Part shown: positions 32,776-43,876 of the stretch, in pieces
How positions within the stretch are numbered: position 1 is the stretch's first letter
Layout: each line of letters starts with the position of its first letter
The notes under the pieces: model-generated
Told to the model about the DNA's origin: nothing
The model's database searches: none
The model's input: only the letters and a program-made list of their open reading frames with translations
Made by a program: the position numbers and the translations under genes
NCBI GenBank assembly: GCA_028274465.1
Contig: CM051457.1
Span: 103,291,982-103,355,981 of the forward strand
Reading direction: 5' to 3'
DNA from: Plantago ovata
Lineage: Eukaryota > Streptophyta > Magnoliopsida > Lamiales > Plantaginaceae
DNA: 64,000 nucleotides

Positions 32776-33331
32776 ATAAACAAAGGATCACACAACCTCA
32801 CACTACCTCCTTCCTAGGCATTTAGCAATCTCAAAGAATGGTGAAGACTTGTTGCCTCTTAGGTACATAATTACTCGGGAAACAACCATAAGACCCTAAC
32901 ATGCATCATCCTATTATAAAGGCCTTCGTGAACCGCAGTAGAGAAAACACCACTAAGTGATGTCGAGACTACCAAGCTTAACTAGGTGCAATACATAAAT
33001 GTGACAAGCCAAGCGAGAAAAACCTCAAACAAATTCATAGAGATGAAGCATATGATTAATGGCATAGTTAGTTAATCTACCCAATAAAAAAGTTCAAAAG
33101 ATTCGGCAATAAGCTCCATATAAATCATGCAAGACTATCCTAGGATGAATGCAGTAAATGCAACCTAAAAAACTAAGAAAGCGGTAAACGTGCAAATGCA
33201 ATTAAAAAACAAGATACCATACTCAACATCACAAAGCCAAACAATACTTAACATCATGGTTCACATCCCATACCCCTCATGAAACTTAAGCTAGTCCCTA
33301 GCAAAAGAGAATGAGTAAATAAAAAGTGATA

Positions 33332-34693
33332 CTAGATGTTACCGATCGGTTTGGCCTCGGTCGGCTGAGTATTCAAGAATGGACTCAAGAGTACCTCCCA
33401 CGGTGGCCGCCATTCTCTTGGTCCAATGTAGCAAAGAGACCTAGGAAGCTTCAAAGATCTCACCATGGTGAATGGACTGGTTTGCTTTGCAGGCATATCC
33501 AATAAGGACTTCATCAATAGGAGGACATTCACTTTGACTTCATCGAGGTGCTTGTTTAGTGGTGGCTCATGTGTATCTTGCTTGTCAAGCTTTCCACCTC
33601 GGAGGAGTAGATTCACTTCTTTGTACTTAAGAACCTCAGTAGTAACGGAAGGAAGTGGCTTTGGATTGATGCGAATTTCTGCGAGTAAAGAAACAGGGGA
33701 GCAGGGGTCATCCAACTCACTGGTCATGGGAGGCGGTTCTCTCCCCATGCTGGGCGACTCACCCCCCACCTCCAGGGGGGCGTCGCCTTCCAATCCTTTC
33801 TCCTCTTCAAGTTCTCGAACCTCTTCTACTTCAGCACAATTCAACAAGCTGAATTCTTCCGTAAGATGCTCAGTTACTTCAACTTCTTCAACAACTTTTG
33901 CTATACGAAGGTCATCTTCAACTTGCTCGGCATGTGCATCTTCCTCGCTGATTTCTTCGGCTTCAAAATACTCCTCGGATGAGCTTCCTACTTCACCTGG
34001 ATCTACTTCCTTTGCGGTGATGTGAATTGGTATGACCTCATCGGATTGTGTTGAACCTCTGGCGTACTTACGGAGGACTTCTTCTGCCTCGTCGACCGTA
34101 CATTCTCCCAGACAGCCGCTCAACTGATCCACTCTAAGTCGTTCCTCTTCACGAAGTCCACCAACGAAGCACCATATCAACTTCCCATCTTCGAAACGGT
34201 GATGGGGGCACTCACGTTTATACAGCTCAAAATGTTCGTAGGCGTCACAAAACTGCTCATACTCTCCTTGCTCGAAATATTGGATCCTATCACGTAAGGC
34301 AATTGTCTCATGATAGGGCATGAACCGCGCCAAGAACTCCTCTACTACTTGGCCCCAAGTTTTCAGCGATCCTGGTTCTAACCTTGCAATCCAACGCCTC
34401 GGCTCATACCCCGGAGTAAAAGAAAATAATTTCCTGCACAATTGGTCCTTAGTAAATCATTCTGCTGGAATTCTTTCTATTTCCTTCTCATAGGATCGAA
34501 TGAAACTCCATGGGTCCATCCCTACTCCATCTTCGTACCTTGGTAAGTACCTCACCATGGACTCCGTCACCTCATACCTCCTTAACTCATCTTCCAGGTA
34601 TACGGAAGATCCTCTCCTCACCTGCGAGAATTGGGGTGTCATGCGAGCGCGCATGGACATCATATCTGTATTTCTGTAGTAAGAGCAACTCAA
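33332..34693 (-). CDS. Athila-like gag (fossil)
   Basis: The main frame (33332-34441) has the capsid pattern LEPGSLKTWGQVVEEFLARF, then DRIQYFEQGEYEQFCDAYEHF and KRECPHHRF, typical of Athila-type gag. A long acidic Glu-rich stretch follows, and near the end LNKHLDEVKVNVLLLMKSL recalls the region before protease in Athila elements. A short upstream frame (34457-34693) is probably the gag N-terminus. No protease, reverse transcriptase or integrase follows. Confidence 0.75.
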
Positions 34694-34926
34694 AACTAAA
34701 AATTAGTTCTATTAGCGTAATCAAACACAATATCACCAAAAATACCGAGAGCACAAACACGCAAGGTAACCAAGATCAGATAAGATGAATTTACTGAAGA
34801 AGATAAGAGGAAAGAAATAGGGTAAGAAGGTGAAATTTTTGAGAGACAATCCAAGAGCTGTTCTGTATGATTAATGGGGGTCGAATGCTGAAAATATAAA
34901 CAAATTAAACAGAAAAAAGGAGTATA

Positions 34927-34948
34927 GTCCCCGACAACGGCGCCAATT
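34927..34948 (-). other. Primer-binding site of gag-only Athila-like element
   Basis: The minus strand reads TTGGCGCCGTTGTCGGGGAC right after the LTR, matching the tRNA-Asp-type primer site of Athila/Tat elements. Confidence 0.8.
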
Positions 34949-36259
34949 TGATGAACGCGCAGGTGTCGTGTTCCAACGCGAACGAATCAAATAAATTTGT
35001 TATTAAGCCAAAGGCAATTCACAAATACAATGAAAACCGTAGTGTAGCAGTAGAATGACCTCGAGTGTCGTTCTCTCAGGACTATAACTAGCTTTTTCTA
35101 TTTAACTAGAGAATATAAAAACAGCAGACGTAAAAGCAAAGGGGTTTTTCTAACAGATAATGGAGATCGGTGATAGTATGATCCTTCAAAGCATAACGGG
35201 TCGATAATCATGCGTAAATTCCTCGGTCTTGCATGGAGAGCTTTGATCAATCTAATGTCCTGTTGCAATTATTAAGCACTACGAAGATAATGATACTGAC
35301 AAGTCAATCGCTATTGTCCTATTGTGTTCCGTAATTATTCAACACTAAGAAGATAACATGCGCATAGGTCGATGAGGGTCCAATTGTGCATAATAATTAA
35401 TACAACATACGAGAATTTAGGTTGAGCCTGATCAACGAAATAAAGCAATAACACGGAGTATAATGCGCGATATAGCCATTAGCATGATTATCTTCCCTTC
35501 GCTAAGAATTCACATACTACCACCAACGATAAGTTTAGCTACTCATAATAGGCATGCAATCAACAGAAATCATAGAAGAAAAAACATATTGAAAGATATA
35601 TAAAATAAGTAGAATAAACTGTAAGATACAATGTTAACGAAGGTTGTCAATCTCCGAAGAATTGCGATCCTACAAGCTCCAATCTGCTATGAAAAAGTGT
35701 ACCCTAAGCTACGAACCCCCAGAACAGGCTCTGACAAGTCCCTACCTAAAACTACAGAGAAAGGTGAGAGAATAGGTCTGGAAAAGTGTGTATTTCGGAG
35801 AAAATCTGAGCAACTATATATAGGCCCCGAAATAGTGTGGGGCGGTTCGCCCCACACACCGGGCGGTTCGCCCGGTGTGGGGCGAGTCGCCCCACATCCC
35901 GGGCGGTTCGCCCGGGAGTGTTTTTCGCGGAATTCCACGTTTTTGGATTTCTTCCCCTTTTCGGACTCGGTTTCTGTCTTCTAGTGGCCTTCTAACGTCC
36001 AGATTCGACCCCTAGACTCCAAATCCTATCCGGAAACCTTCAGATACTCCAAATAGGCTTCTGGAACACCAATTCCTTGTCAACTTCAATATAATTTCCC
36101 GGAAATCCTCGATTTTCAACCAAAACCTGTAAAATAAAATCTAAAGGGAAACGTGACACTATTCTAATAAAATGCACTAAAATATAGCTAAATTAACATA
36201 GAGGATAGCTAAAATAGGTGAAAAAGACTCAAATGAAAGTGTAAAATACACATTCATCA
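34949..36259 (-). repeat. Athila-like LTR, middle
   Basis: 1311 bp with both ends intact. It is the 5' LTR for the gag-bearing interior and at the same time borders the second, shortened interior. The perfect palindrome array lies at 35835-35916. Confidence 0.9.
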
Positions 36260-37758
36260 AACTCCCAAACCGAACCTTTGCTTGTCCTCAAGCAACTAAG
36301 CTAGACTCTAATACAAAAAACAATGCAGGACACAAAATGGAGTCTCATGCCAAATAAAATGAATTAATCTACTGAATCTATCAAAAAACATATGAACAAA
36401 AATCATATAAATCAAAGCATGAATATAGGTTGAAGAATACCTCGATGGAGTTATACACATCCACATAAGCACTTATGTCAAGACAAGATAGTCTCTCGTA
36501 ACATTCTCTACCTGGACCTAGTCAGTGACGACGTAATGAAGCATGCTAAGATACGAATGGTTGTCCCGTGCCTATGAAACTGAGGACTTACTGCTGTTCC
36601 ACCATGTTAAGACTTTCCCTCAAAGAGGTCGAACTAGTACTGGCTCTCATCAAACGAAGGAGGGTTCCCTATAAAAGTTAACACTCCCCTATTCTACCCA
36701 TCTCTCAAGTAAAGTCTTAAGCTATTTAACACTTCCTGAATGGCAGGACGAGGGTGGTCTAGAACAGATGACACTCAAGATAAAAAAATAGAAAATTACA
36801 ACACGATTACGAACATTACAAGAATTGGAAAATGAGACACAACACTTTGCTAAACTGCTATTTGGCTTTCTTTTTTGGACCCTTCTTTGCTCTCTTGGGG
36901 TCTTTTCTTTTTTTTCTTTTTCTTTCTTTTTCTTCCCAGTTTCTTTTTTTCTGGAATTTTTCACTCTTTATTTTTTTTTTCCGATTTTTTTTCTAGCTAG
37001 CAGTAGCATAACAAAAAGAGAGAAAATGACTCACACGACTTCCCCAAACCTATTCGAAAGAATAGGTTGGAGTACAAAATTTACGAAAAAGGAAAAATAA
37101 ACTCACGATACGGAAATGAAAAACGAAAACAAGTCTAATGATGGTGTAACCCCCTCCCCAAACCTATTCGGAAGAATAGGTTATAAACAAAGGATCACAC
37201 AACCTCACACTACCTCCTTCCTAGGCATTTAGCAATCTCAAAGAATGGTGAAGACTTGTTGCCTCTTAGGTACATAATTACTCGGGAAACAATCATAAGA
37301 ACCTAACATGCATCATCCTATTATAAAGGCCTTCGTGAACCGCAGTAGAGAAAACACCACTAAGTGATGTCGAGACTACCAAGCTTAACTAGGTGCAATA
37401 CATAAATGTGACAAGCCAAGCGAGAAAAACCTCAAACAAATTCATAGAGATGAAGCATATGATTAATGGCATAGTTAGTTAATCTACCCAATAAAAAAGT
37501 TCAAAAGATTCGGCAATAAGCTCCATATAAATCATGCAAGACTATCCTAGGATGAATGCAGTAAATGCAACCTAAAAAACTAAGAAAGCGGTAAACGTGC
37601 AAATGCAATTAAAAAACAAGATACCATACTCAACATCACAAAGCCAAACAATACTTAACATCATGGTTCACATCCCATCCCCCTCTTGAAACTTAAGCTA
37701 GTCCCTAGCAAAAGAGAATGAGTAAATAAAAAGTGATACTAGATGTTACCGATCGGTT
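36260..37758 (-). mobile_element. Second, shortened interior of the Athila-like chain
   Basis: Nearly identical to 31852-33350, including the T-rich stretch and two hairpins (37047-37068, 37161-37182). It joins the partial LTR at about 37758, where both sides share GGTT(T)G. Confidence 0.9.
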
Positions 37759-38384
37759 TGTCAATCTCCGAAGAATTGCGATCCTACAAGCTCCAATCTG
37801 CTATGAAAAAGTGTACCCTAAGCTACGAACCCCCAGAACAGGCTCTGGGAAGTCCCTACCTAAAACTACAGAGAAAGGTGAGAGAATAGGTCTTGAAAAG
37901 TGTGTATTTTGGAGAAAATCTGAGCAACTATAAATAGGCCCCGAAATAGTGTGGGGCGGTTCGCCCCACACACCGGGCGGTTCGCCCGGTGTGGGGCGAG
38001 TCGCCCCACATCCCGGGCGGTTCGCCCGGGAATGTTTTTCGCGGAATTCCGCATTTTCGACGCGTTTTTGGATTTCTTCCCCTTTTCGGACTCGGTTTCT
38101 GTCTTCTAGTGGCCTTCTAACCTCCAGATTCGACCCCTAGACTCCAAATCCTATCCGGAAACCTTCAGATACTCCAAATAGGCTTCTGGAACACCAATTC
38201 CTTGTCAACTTCAATATAATTTCCCGGAAATCCTCGATTTTCAACCAAAACCTGTAAAATAAAATCTAAAGGGAAACGTGACACTATTCTAATAAAATGC
38301 ACTAAAATATAGCTAAATTAACATAGAGAATAGCTAAAATAGGTGAAAAAGACTCAAATGAAAGTGTAAAATACACATTCATCA
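37759..38384 (-). repeat. Athila-like LTR, right, partial
   Basis: Lacks about the first half of the LTR on the plus strand. Palindrome array at 37949-38030 is intact. It ends CATTCATCA before ATGAC. Confidence 0.9.
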
Positions 38385-38601
38385 ATGACCCCTCCCCAAA
38401 CCTAAACTTTTGCTCGTCCTCGAGCAAAGAAAAGTTGATATGAAAGGAAAAATTGGATTGAAAGTACACTTGCCTGAGATAAAGGTTCGTGTCCAACTCC
38501 TATAAATGATTAGTACCTAAAAGGACTCAAGAAACAAGTGAAAACGGAGGCCCATAGGTGGAAGAAAAGGCGAAAAAACTAGGATTTTTGGGGGTCAGGT
38601 A

Positions 38602-38783
38602 CAAGCGGCCCGCTTGGATCCATCCAAGCGCCCCGCTTGGAAACTGACGAATTCCGCAGAGTTTGTCAGTTCCCAGGCGGACCGCTTGGGATTTCCAAGC
38701 GGCTCGCTTGAGCCGGACCAAACTCTATGGAAATTGTGTCAATTTCCAAGCGGAGGGCTTGGGGTCTCCAAGCGGTCCACTTG
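38602..38783. repeat. AAGCGG-type palindrome cluster in older element
   Basis: Six palindromes of the form CAAGCGG-n-CCGCTTG and variants (spacers CC, CCC, AC, CT, AGG, TCC). They resemble the arrays of the other Athila-like family in plan but not in arm sequence. Confidence 0.85.
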
Positions 38784-38974
38784 ACATGTACACCAAAATT
38801 CTTTATTCTTTCGCTGTATAATCTAACCTATGGACCAAGACAAATGCAAACGGAATGAAAAACAAGACATCTATCTAATAAAAAGGAATCTAACTAAATG
38901 CAAAACACTACCACCTCAGGTTGCCTCCCGAGAAGCGCCTTTGTTTACATGTCGTTGGCTCGACTCTTCAAGGA

Positions 38975-40711
38975 TCAGTTGAGGTTGAATTCATATTGGG
39001 TACTAGACTTCCCCATCAACGCCCTCTTTAATCGGTGAAATCCCTGCACATTTGAACGAAGCGATAGAGGACCAAAGTATCCTATAAGTTTGTTAGTGCA
39101 AGTCTTATCAATACATGAATTAACAATGGCTCGCAACATGTGTCGCTTGCCATCTACGTCAAAACTACATGTACGACGGTACATGTCAATCACCATGTGC
39201 ACCTTATTGATGAAGGCGCTTCCCAACAGGACCACATCCTTAAGCTTGACTTCCGAAGTCGACATAACTATGAAGCTCGTCTTCACCTCAACACGGGCAA
39301 CTCTAACAACCAAAGTCCTCGAGAACTCCCAAAGGCCTCCTCATAGACCCATTAGCAAGTTGAACCATAGCTTTCATTGGCTTCAAACCAGTCAACCGGG
39401 ACTCTTCATACACGTTCATCGGCAAGACATTGACTCCAGCTCCCGTGTCCAGTGTAGCAAATATACCATCCTCTGTGCCAAGACCGATTTCCACATCGAC
39501 GCTCTCAAGTGCGGGTTCTTCCGCCATCTCATCCTCAGACGATGAGCTTCATTCTTCAATATGCGAAGCTTCTTCCTCAACCATAGAGGACTTAGGCTCC
39601 TTGTTAGCAATGCAAGGCTCAGAGATTTTCTTTCTAGGCACCTCTACTCGTGCTCCTTCTCTTGTGACCGTGATCTAAACAAGAATATCAGTCACCACCG
39701 TGATTGCCATAGCTCTCACGGTATTACCAAAAACCTTTTCTTGCTCACGACTGGCTCCTCTATCAATGAGCTCTTGCAACTTCTTATTAAGAGAAAGTAC
39801 TAGCCTCCAAGTTCTCAAATCGCTTCTCGTTCATAGCCTGATTCTTGTAATAAGATTCCATAAACTTGTCGGTCTTTTCTACCAAGCTTTGCACCATGGC
39901 GAGCAAAGAAGATGGAGCATATCCGGGTACCCTGTAATTGACCTCAGCATGTTGACGTTGATTGGCAAATCCTTGCTCATAGTCATCGCCACGAGCCAGT
40001 TGCTCTTCAAAAGCCGCTATGGGTTCTACTCTAGGTTCCTTTGAAAGAACCTTGGCTCTTATATTCCGGTTCTGAGAATTCCGGTACATTATGTCCAACT
40101 TAGCTTGAGCTTGCCAACTCTCCCATGCTTCCTCCACAAATGCTATCCACTTGTGCTTGAACTCCCGGATGCAAACCATTATAGAAGAATTGGATGAGCT
40201 GACCTCTATCGAAGCGTGATGTGGGCACCGATATTGCAACCCCTTAACCGATCATAAGCCTCATGGAAGGACCGCTATCAAAAGCTTCAAAGAGGTTGGA
40301 ATCATACTTTTGCTCAAAGGTGTTGATTTGTCTCTTTATAACCATAGTCTTGGAAGCGGGATAATACCGATCCATAAATTTTTCAAACACTTGAGCCCAT
40401 GTGGTCAAGGATCCAGCTTCTAAAGTTCTCAACCAAGCCTTCGCTCTATCCCCGACTCCCATAGTGAAAACCTTCATCCGCAAATCATCATTAGTAACTC
40501 CAGCATCCGGTCTAGGCAAGTAGAGCGCGAAATTCTCTAAGTCATTCAAATACCCAATGACGTCCTCATTGTCCATGCCATAGAACTTGGGTAATTGCTG
40601 GAACATGTGACTTTTAAGCTCCAGATTCCTTATTGCGTCATTGAGAACAATAGCTGGACCACTAGGCCCAACCGTAACTTTTGAGAGTAACTTCAATGGT
40701 TGCTCAGCCAT
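38975..40711 (-). CDS. Older Athila-like gag and protease (fossil)
   Basis: Gag (39787-40711) contains LKSHMFQQLPKFYGM, FTMGVGDRAKAWLRTL and GSLTTWAQVFEKFMDRYYP, a standard Athila-type capsid. The protease segment (39303-39527) reads ATLDTGAGVNVLPMNVY with QLANGSMRRPLGV. 38975-39313 encodes a further unassigned piece. Nothing resembling reverse transcriptase follows. Several breaks. Confidence 0.8.
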
Positions 40712-40886
40712 CTTTCCTGAAATCTAGTGTAATCAACACAACACTCAGACAAGGATTAGTTCCCGTTAGTAAAACAAAAACTAGAACACATAGAATTAAT
40801 TACAAAGAAATAGGGGGAAAGAAATGGGGTGAGAAAGTGATGTTGGCTGAAAAACCAAAACAAAAAGACCAACCAAAGGAGTTAAG

Positions 40887-40905
40887 TCCCCGGCAACGGC
40901 TCCAA
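40887..40905 (-). other. Primer-binding site of older Athila-like element
   Basis: The minus strand reads TGGAGCCGTTGCCGGGGAC next to the LTR, one base from the usual TGGCGCCG core. Confidence 0.75.
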
Positions 40906-40907
40906 AT

Positions 40908-42302
40908 TGATCAGTCGTTTTTTCACCAATTAAATTTGTTTGTAAGCCAAATAACACTGATCACTACACAAAACAGAGTGAAATGGCAAGTTTTCCCCGA
41001 GTGTATTTCTCTCGGGACCTAACGTGGCTTTCTTTGAGGTTTTTGTATGAAGTTTCAGTCAACGAAATCATAGTGGTTTTTGAAATGGTTTTCAACTACA
41101 GCAAACTAGAATCAGACTTGTTTGTAATCAAAGATGGAAAACGGTTGGTGGTAGAAATCGAATTAACATGTATGAATTACAAATATGCTCACAAGTTCAG
41201 TGCGTAAAACCTTCAACTAAGTTTGCTAAGCAACCGTCTAGGTAACTTTCAAGACACACATCATAAAAGATCACTATCAATACTTTAGAGGTGTTTGTCA
41301 CTAACACCATTTATCTAGCATGCTACAAATCAAAAACATACAATCCTATGGCTTTCATTGACCACGAGTTTGTCACATACTCTATTTGAATATATTTATA
41401 GGCAACTATGAATAATATGAAGCAATTTGCAGCAAGATTGAATCACAATCTCATGTAAGCATGCATAAACATAATCCAACACATGTAGATTCTACATTCT
41501 AACACCAACACAAAGGATTTAGCTACTCATATTCAATAATGTAAACATCAAATCATATGAATTGTTACAGAAAGACATTGGATCAAACTACTAGACAAGA
41601 GATTGATACAAGTTACCACCAAAGCTGTCACTATTCGGTGGAATTCATGAAAAATCTCTCCGTAGATGAAAATATCATGCAATTCTATGGCCAAATCCTC
41701 AATCCAATGTGAATTACAATGTATATATGAGTTCTAGAGTGAAAATTGGGGCTTAGAGCTCTCCAAAATTCGAATGTTGAAGTCTCAATATGAAAAAAGT
41801 AACTGAAAATGTGTTTTAAAGACAGAATCCCAATTCTATAACTGCAGCAAAGCGGACCGCTTGGGCTCGGCCAAGCGGACCACTTGGCTGCTGCCAAGTG
41901 AATGGATGCTGGGCAGATTCTCTGGAATTCCAGATATTTCCAAGCGGAGGGCTTGGCTTCCGGAAGCAACTCACTTGATCTGTGGGGCAGATTTTGACTT
42001 GGAAGCTCAATCCTTTGCACACGATCGGCCCTCGGGTGCCTTGGACTCGTCCTTCTCAATAGTTATTGGTACTCCAGCACTCACGAACGAAGCCACGGAG
42101 GTCGAGGAACTTCAACGGGGCCATTTTCCATCAAAAAATGCTTGTTTTTAGCTCCAAAAACATCGTTTCGTACCTAAGTGCCTGAAAATGTAGAAAGCAC
42201 AAAACGTGACACTATTCTACAAAACTAACAAAAAAACAAGGCAAAAGGATAGCAAAAGAAGGCAAAAAAGACAAGATGAACGCGTCAAAAATACATTCAT
42301 CA
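40908..42302 (-). repeat. LTR of older Athila-like element
   Basis: 1395 bp, TGATCAGTCG to ACATTCATCA. It shares end sequences and short inner blocks (CGTGACACTATTCTA) with the other Athila-like LTRs, so the families are related. Its palindromes at 41848-41980 are of the AAGCGG type. Confidence 0.85.
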
Positions 42303-42509
42303 CTTCTATTTATTATTTTGTAACATTTTATTCCTATTGTTCGGTATTTGTGAGTTGTTTTTATTTTAATGTGTAAACCCGCCAAACCACCCGAGACGGT
42401 TAGGCAAAATACTCACCTGCCACGGTTAATAATTTATCCAACCCGCCGTAGATGGGTCGGATTAAATTTTTGTAAAAATTGACCCGCACCCGCCCGCGTA
42501 CACCCCTAG
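42303..42509. mobile_element. Possible hAT element end
   Basis: On the minus strand the sequence starts TAGGGGTGTACGCGGGCGGG and continues with GGGTGCGGGTC and further GGGT-type words, a pattern common at hAT ends. The other end was not found and no transposase is present. Confidence 0.4.
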
Positions 42510-42548
42510 CTCCACCCATCAACTTTGTTAGAATTTACCCCTTTCACT

Positions 42549-42685
42549 TTTAGTCTCGTGTGCCAGGGTCATGAGTGACCTATCAAAAATCTTCAAAAAT
42601 CAAGTACTGTGTGAGGTGATGGCCTTCTATCGTTTTCCGTTGATGCATCGAAGTGGAGATGGAGTTCAAAGGAAAAGAGATAATC
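42549..42685. repeat. Inverted repeat, right member
   Basis: Reverse complement of 28185-28323; see that entry. Confidence 0.75.
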
Positions 42686-43876
42686 CCCCTTCCAAAACCT
42701 CGCACCTTTGAAGCTTCTCCATCTCTCTTTCAACCAAGATTAAGCCTGCTTCGCCACCGGCACCAATAGCGGGTTCCTAATTCACAACTACGACATCTTT
42801 AGTCATACGCTTCTGAGGTCGGAGAATTGCTCGCTAAGTGTGGCTGGGATTGGTGATTAGCATAATGGTGGCAATCAATAAGGGTAGGAAGTTTGAGCCT
42901 GTGATACTGAAGAAGTCAACAAACGATAAAAGGTAAAAGTCTAGTGCGGAAAAGTAGACCAATAATCTGAAGAGAATAACAGTCCACTAGACCATTAGCA
43001 AAAACTGGGATATGCTGATTTTGCCCTCTTCTCCTCCTTCTCAGGTATCAATAATTTCCAGATGAGCATAGATTTTGTTTTACCCGGAATCTGATGTATT
43101 ATTTCTTAGATATTATGCAATGGTACTGTTTCATATTTGTTGACTGATCCAAAAATCTGATCTCAATTTCTCAATTTTCTCGATTTTGAAATAGATGAGT
43201 TCGGTTTGTTGTTCGTATTGTAATCTTACACTAATTTTCTTAAATTCACATGTCTGTATGATTAGATGAAATAAGTAATAAGAACTTTTTTCTTTCTGCA
43301 GTGTATGATTTGATTTGAGCACTGTCGGAGACCCAACTGTAATGGTTCTGTAGTGTAAAAGTGTTTCTTCAGCCAACATGACTTGGACATGAGGCTTTGC
43401 TCAACGGAACTCATCCCGCTTCAGGTTTGTATCTGCACTAAGAACTAATGTAGTGTTAAGGTGATGTCTTGCAATTGCCCTGGTAAGTTTTTGCAGTTAA
43501 TTAGACAGCTCTTGCTTCACTTGAGTCTAAATTGCTCGCAGTTAATTGGGTAGCCCATCGAAGCTCTGTAACTAGTTGATGTTAATATTGTTTGTTGTAG
43601 TAAGATTTTTCACTGCATTTCTAAATTTCTAATATTATCTGTTTTCTACTGAATCTAAGGCCTTTGAAAAGAGTGATACAACAATGGCAAACTTCTGTGT
43701 AATTTAGATAAAAGGCATTGGGAAAAAGAACTTCTTTCACAATTGTTTTTCTGCAAAAACTTGGTTGAGAAGGGATATGATTTTCCTTTCTATCGAATAA
43801 AGTATAAAATGTTGTGCGTAGTGGAAAGATTTTTAGGGCCCTCTTAGCGTAAAGTATAAAATGTTCTTTCACAATT
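42686..43876. other. Region before the PPR gene, no gene seen
   Basis: AT-rich sequence with a TTTCTTTCTGCAG acceptor-like site at 43301 and a local repeat of AAAGTATAAAATGTT and TTCTTTCACAATT near 43725-43875. In-frame codons before 43877 do not continue the PPR protein, so the missing 5' part is not here. Confidence 0.5.

Larger units (their letters stand above)
30531..38384 (-). mobile_element. Athila-like gag-only element, LTR-interior-LTR-interior-LTR
   Basis: One insertion with ATGAC on both sides (30526-30530 and 38385-38389). On the plus strand it holds an LTR (30531-31851), an interior with gag (31852-34948), an LTR (34949-36259), a shortened interior (36260-37758) and a partial LTR (37759-38384). 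LTRs start TGATGAACGCG and end CATTCATCA; the two full ones agree at about 98% by eye, so it is young. Only a gag frame is present, so it is non-autonomous. The chained layout is best explained by unequal recombination between copies after insertion. Few breaks. Confidence 0.85.
29801..42302 (-). mobile_element. Older non-autonomous Athila-like element, with nested insert
   Basis: The parts outside the insert (29801-30525 and 38390-42302) read as one minus-strand Ty3 element. There is a 5' LTR at 40908-42302, a primer-binding site, gag, a protease, and a 3' region with hairpins and palindromes. No reverse transcriptase or integrase was found, so it depended on relatives. Its 3' LTR is not visible. 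A second element (30531-38384) sits inside it, flanked by ATGAC. It is a fossil with several breaks and is older than its insert. Confidence 0.7.
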
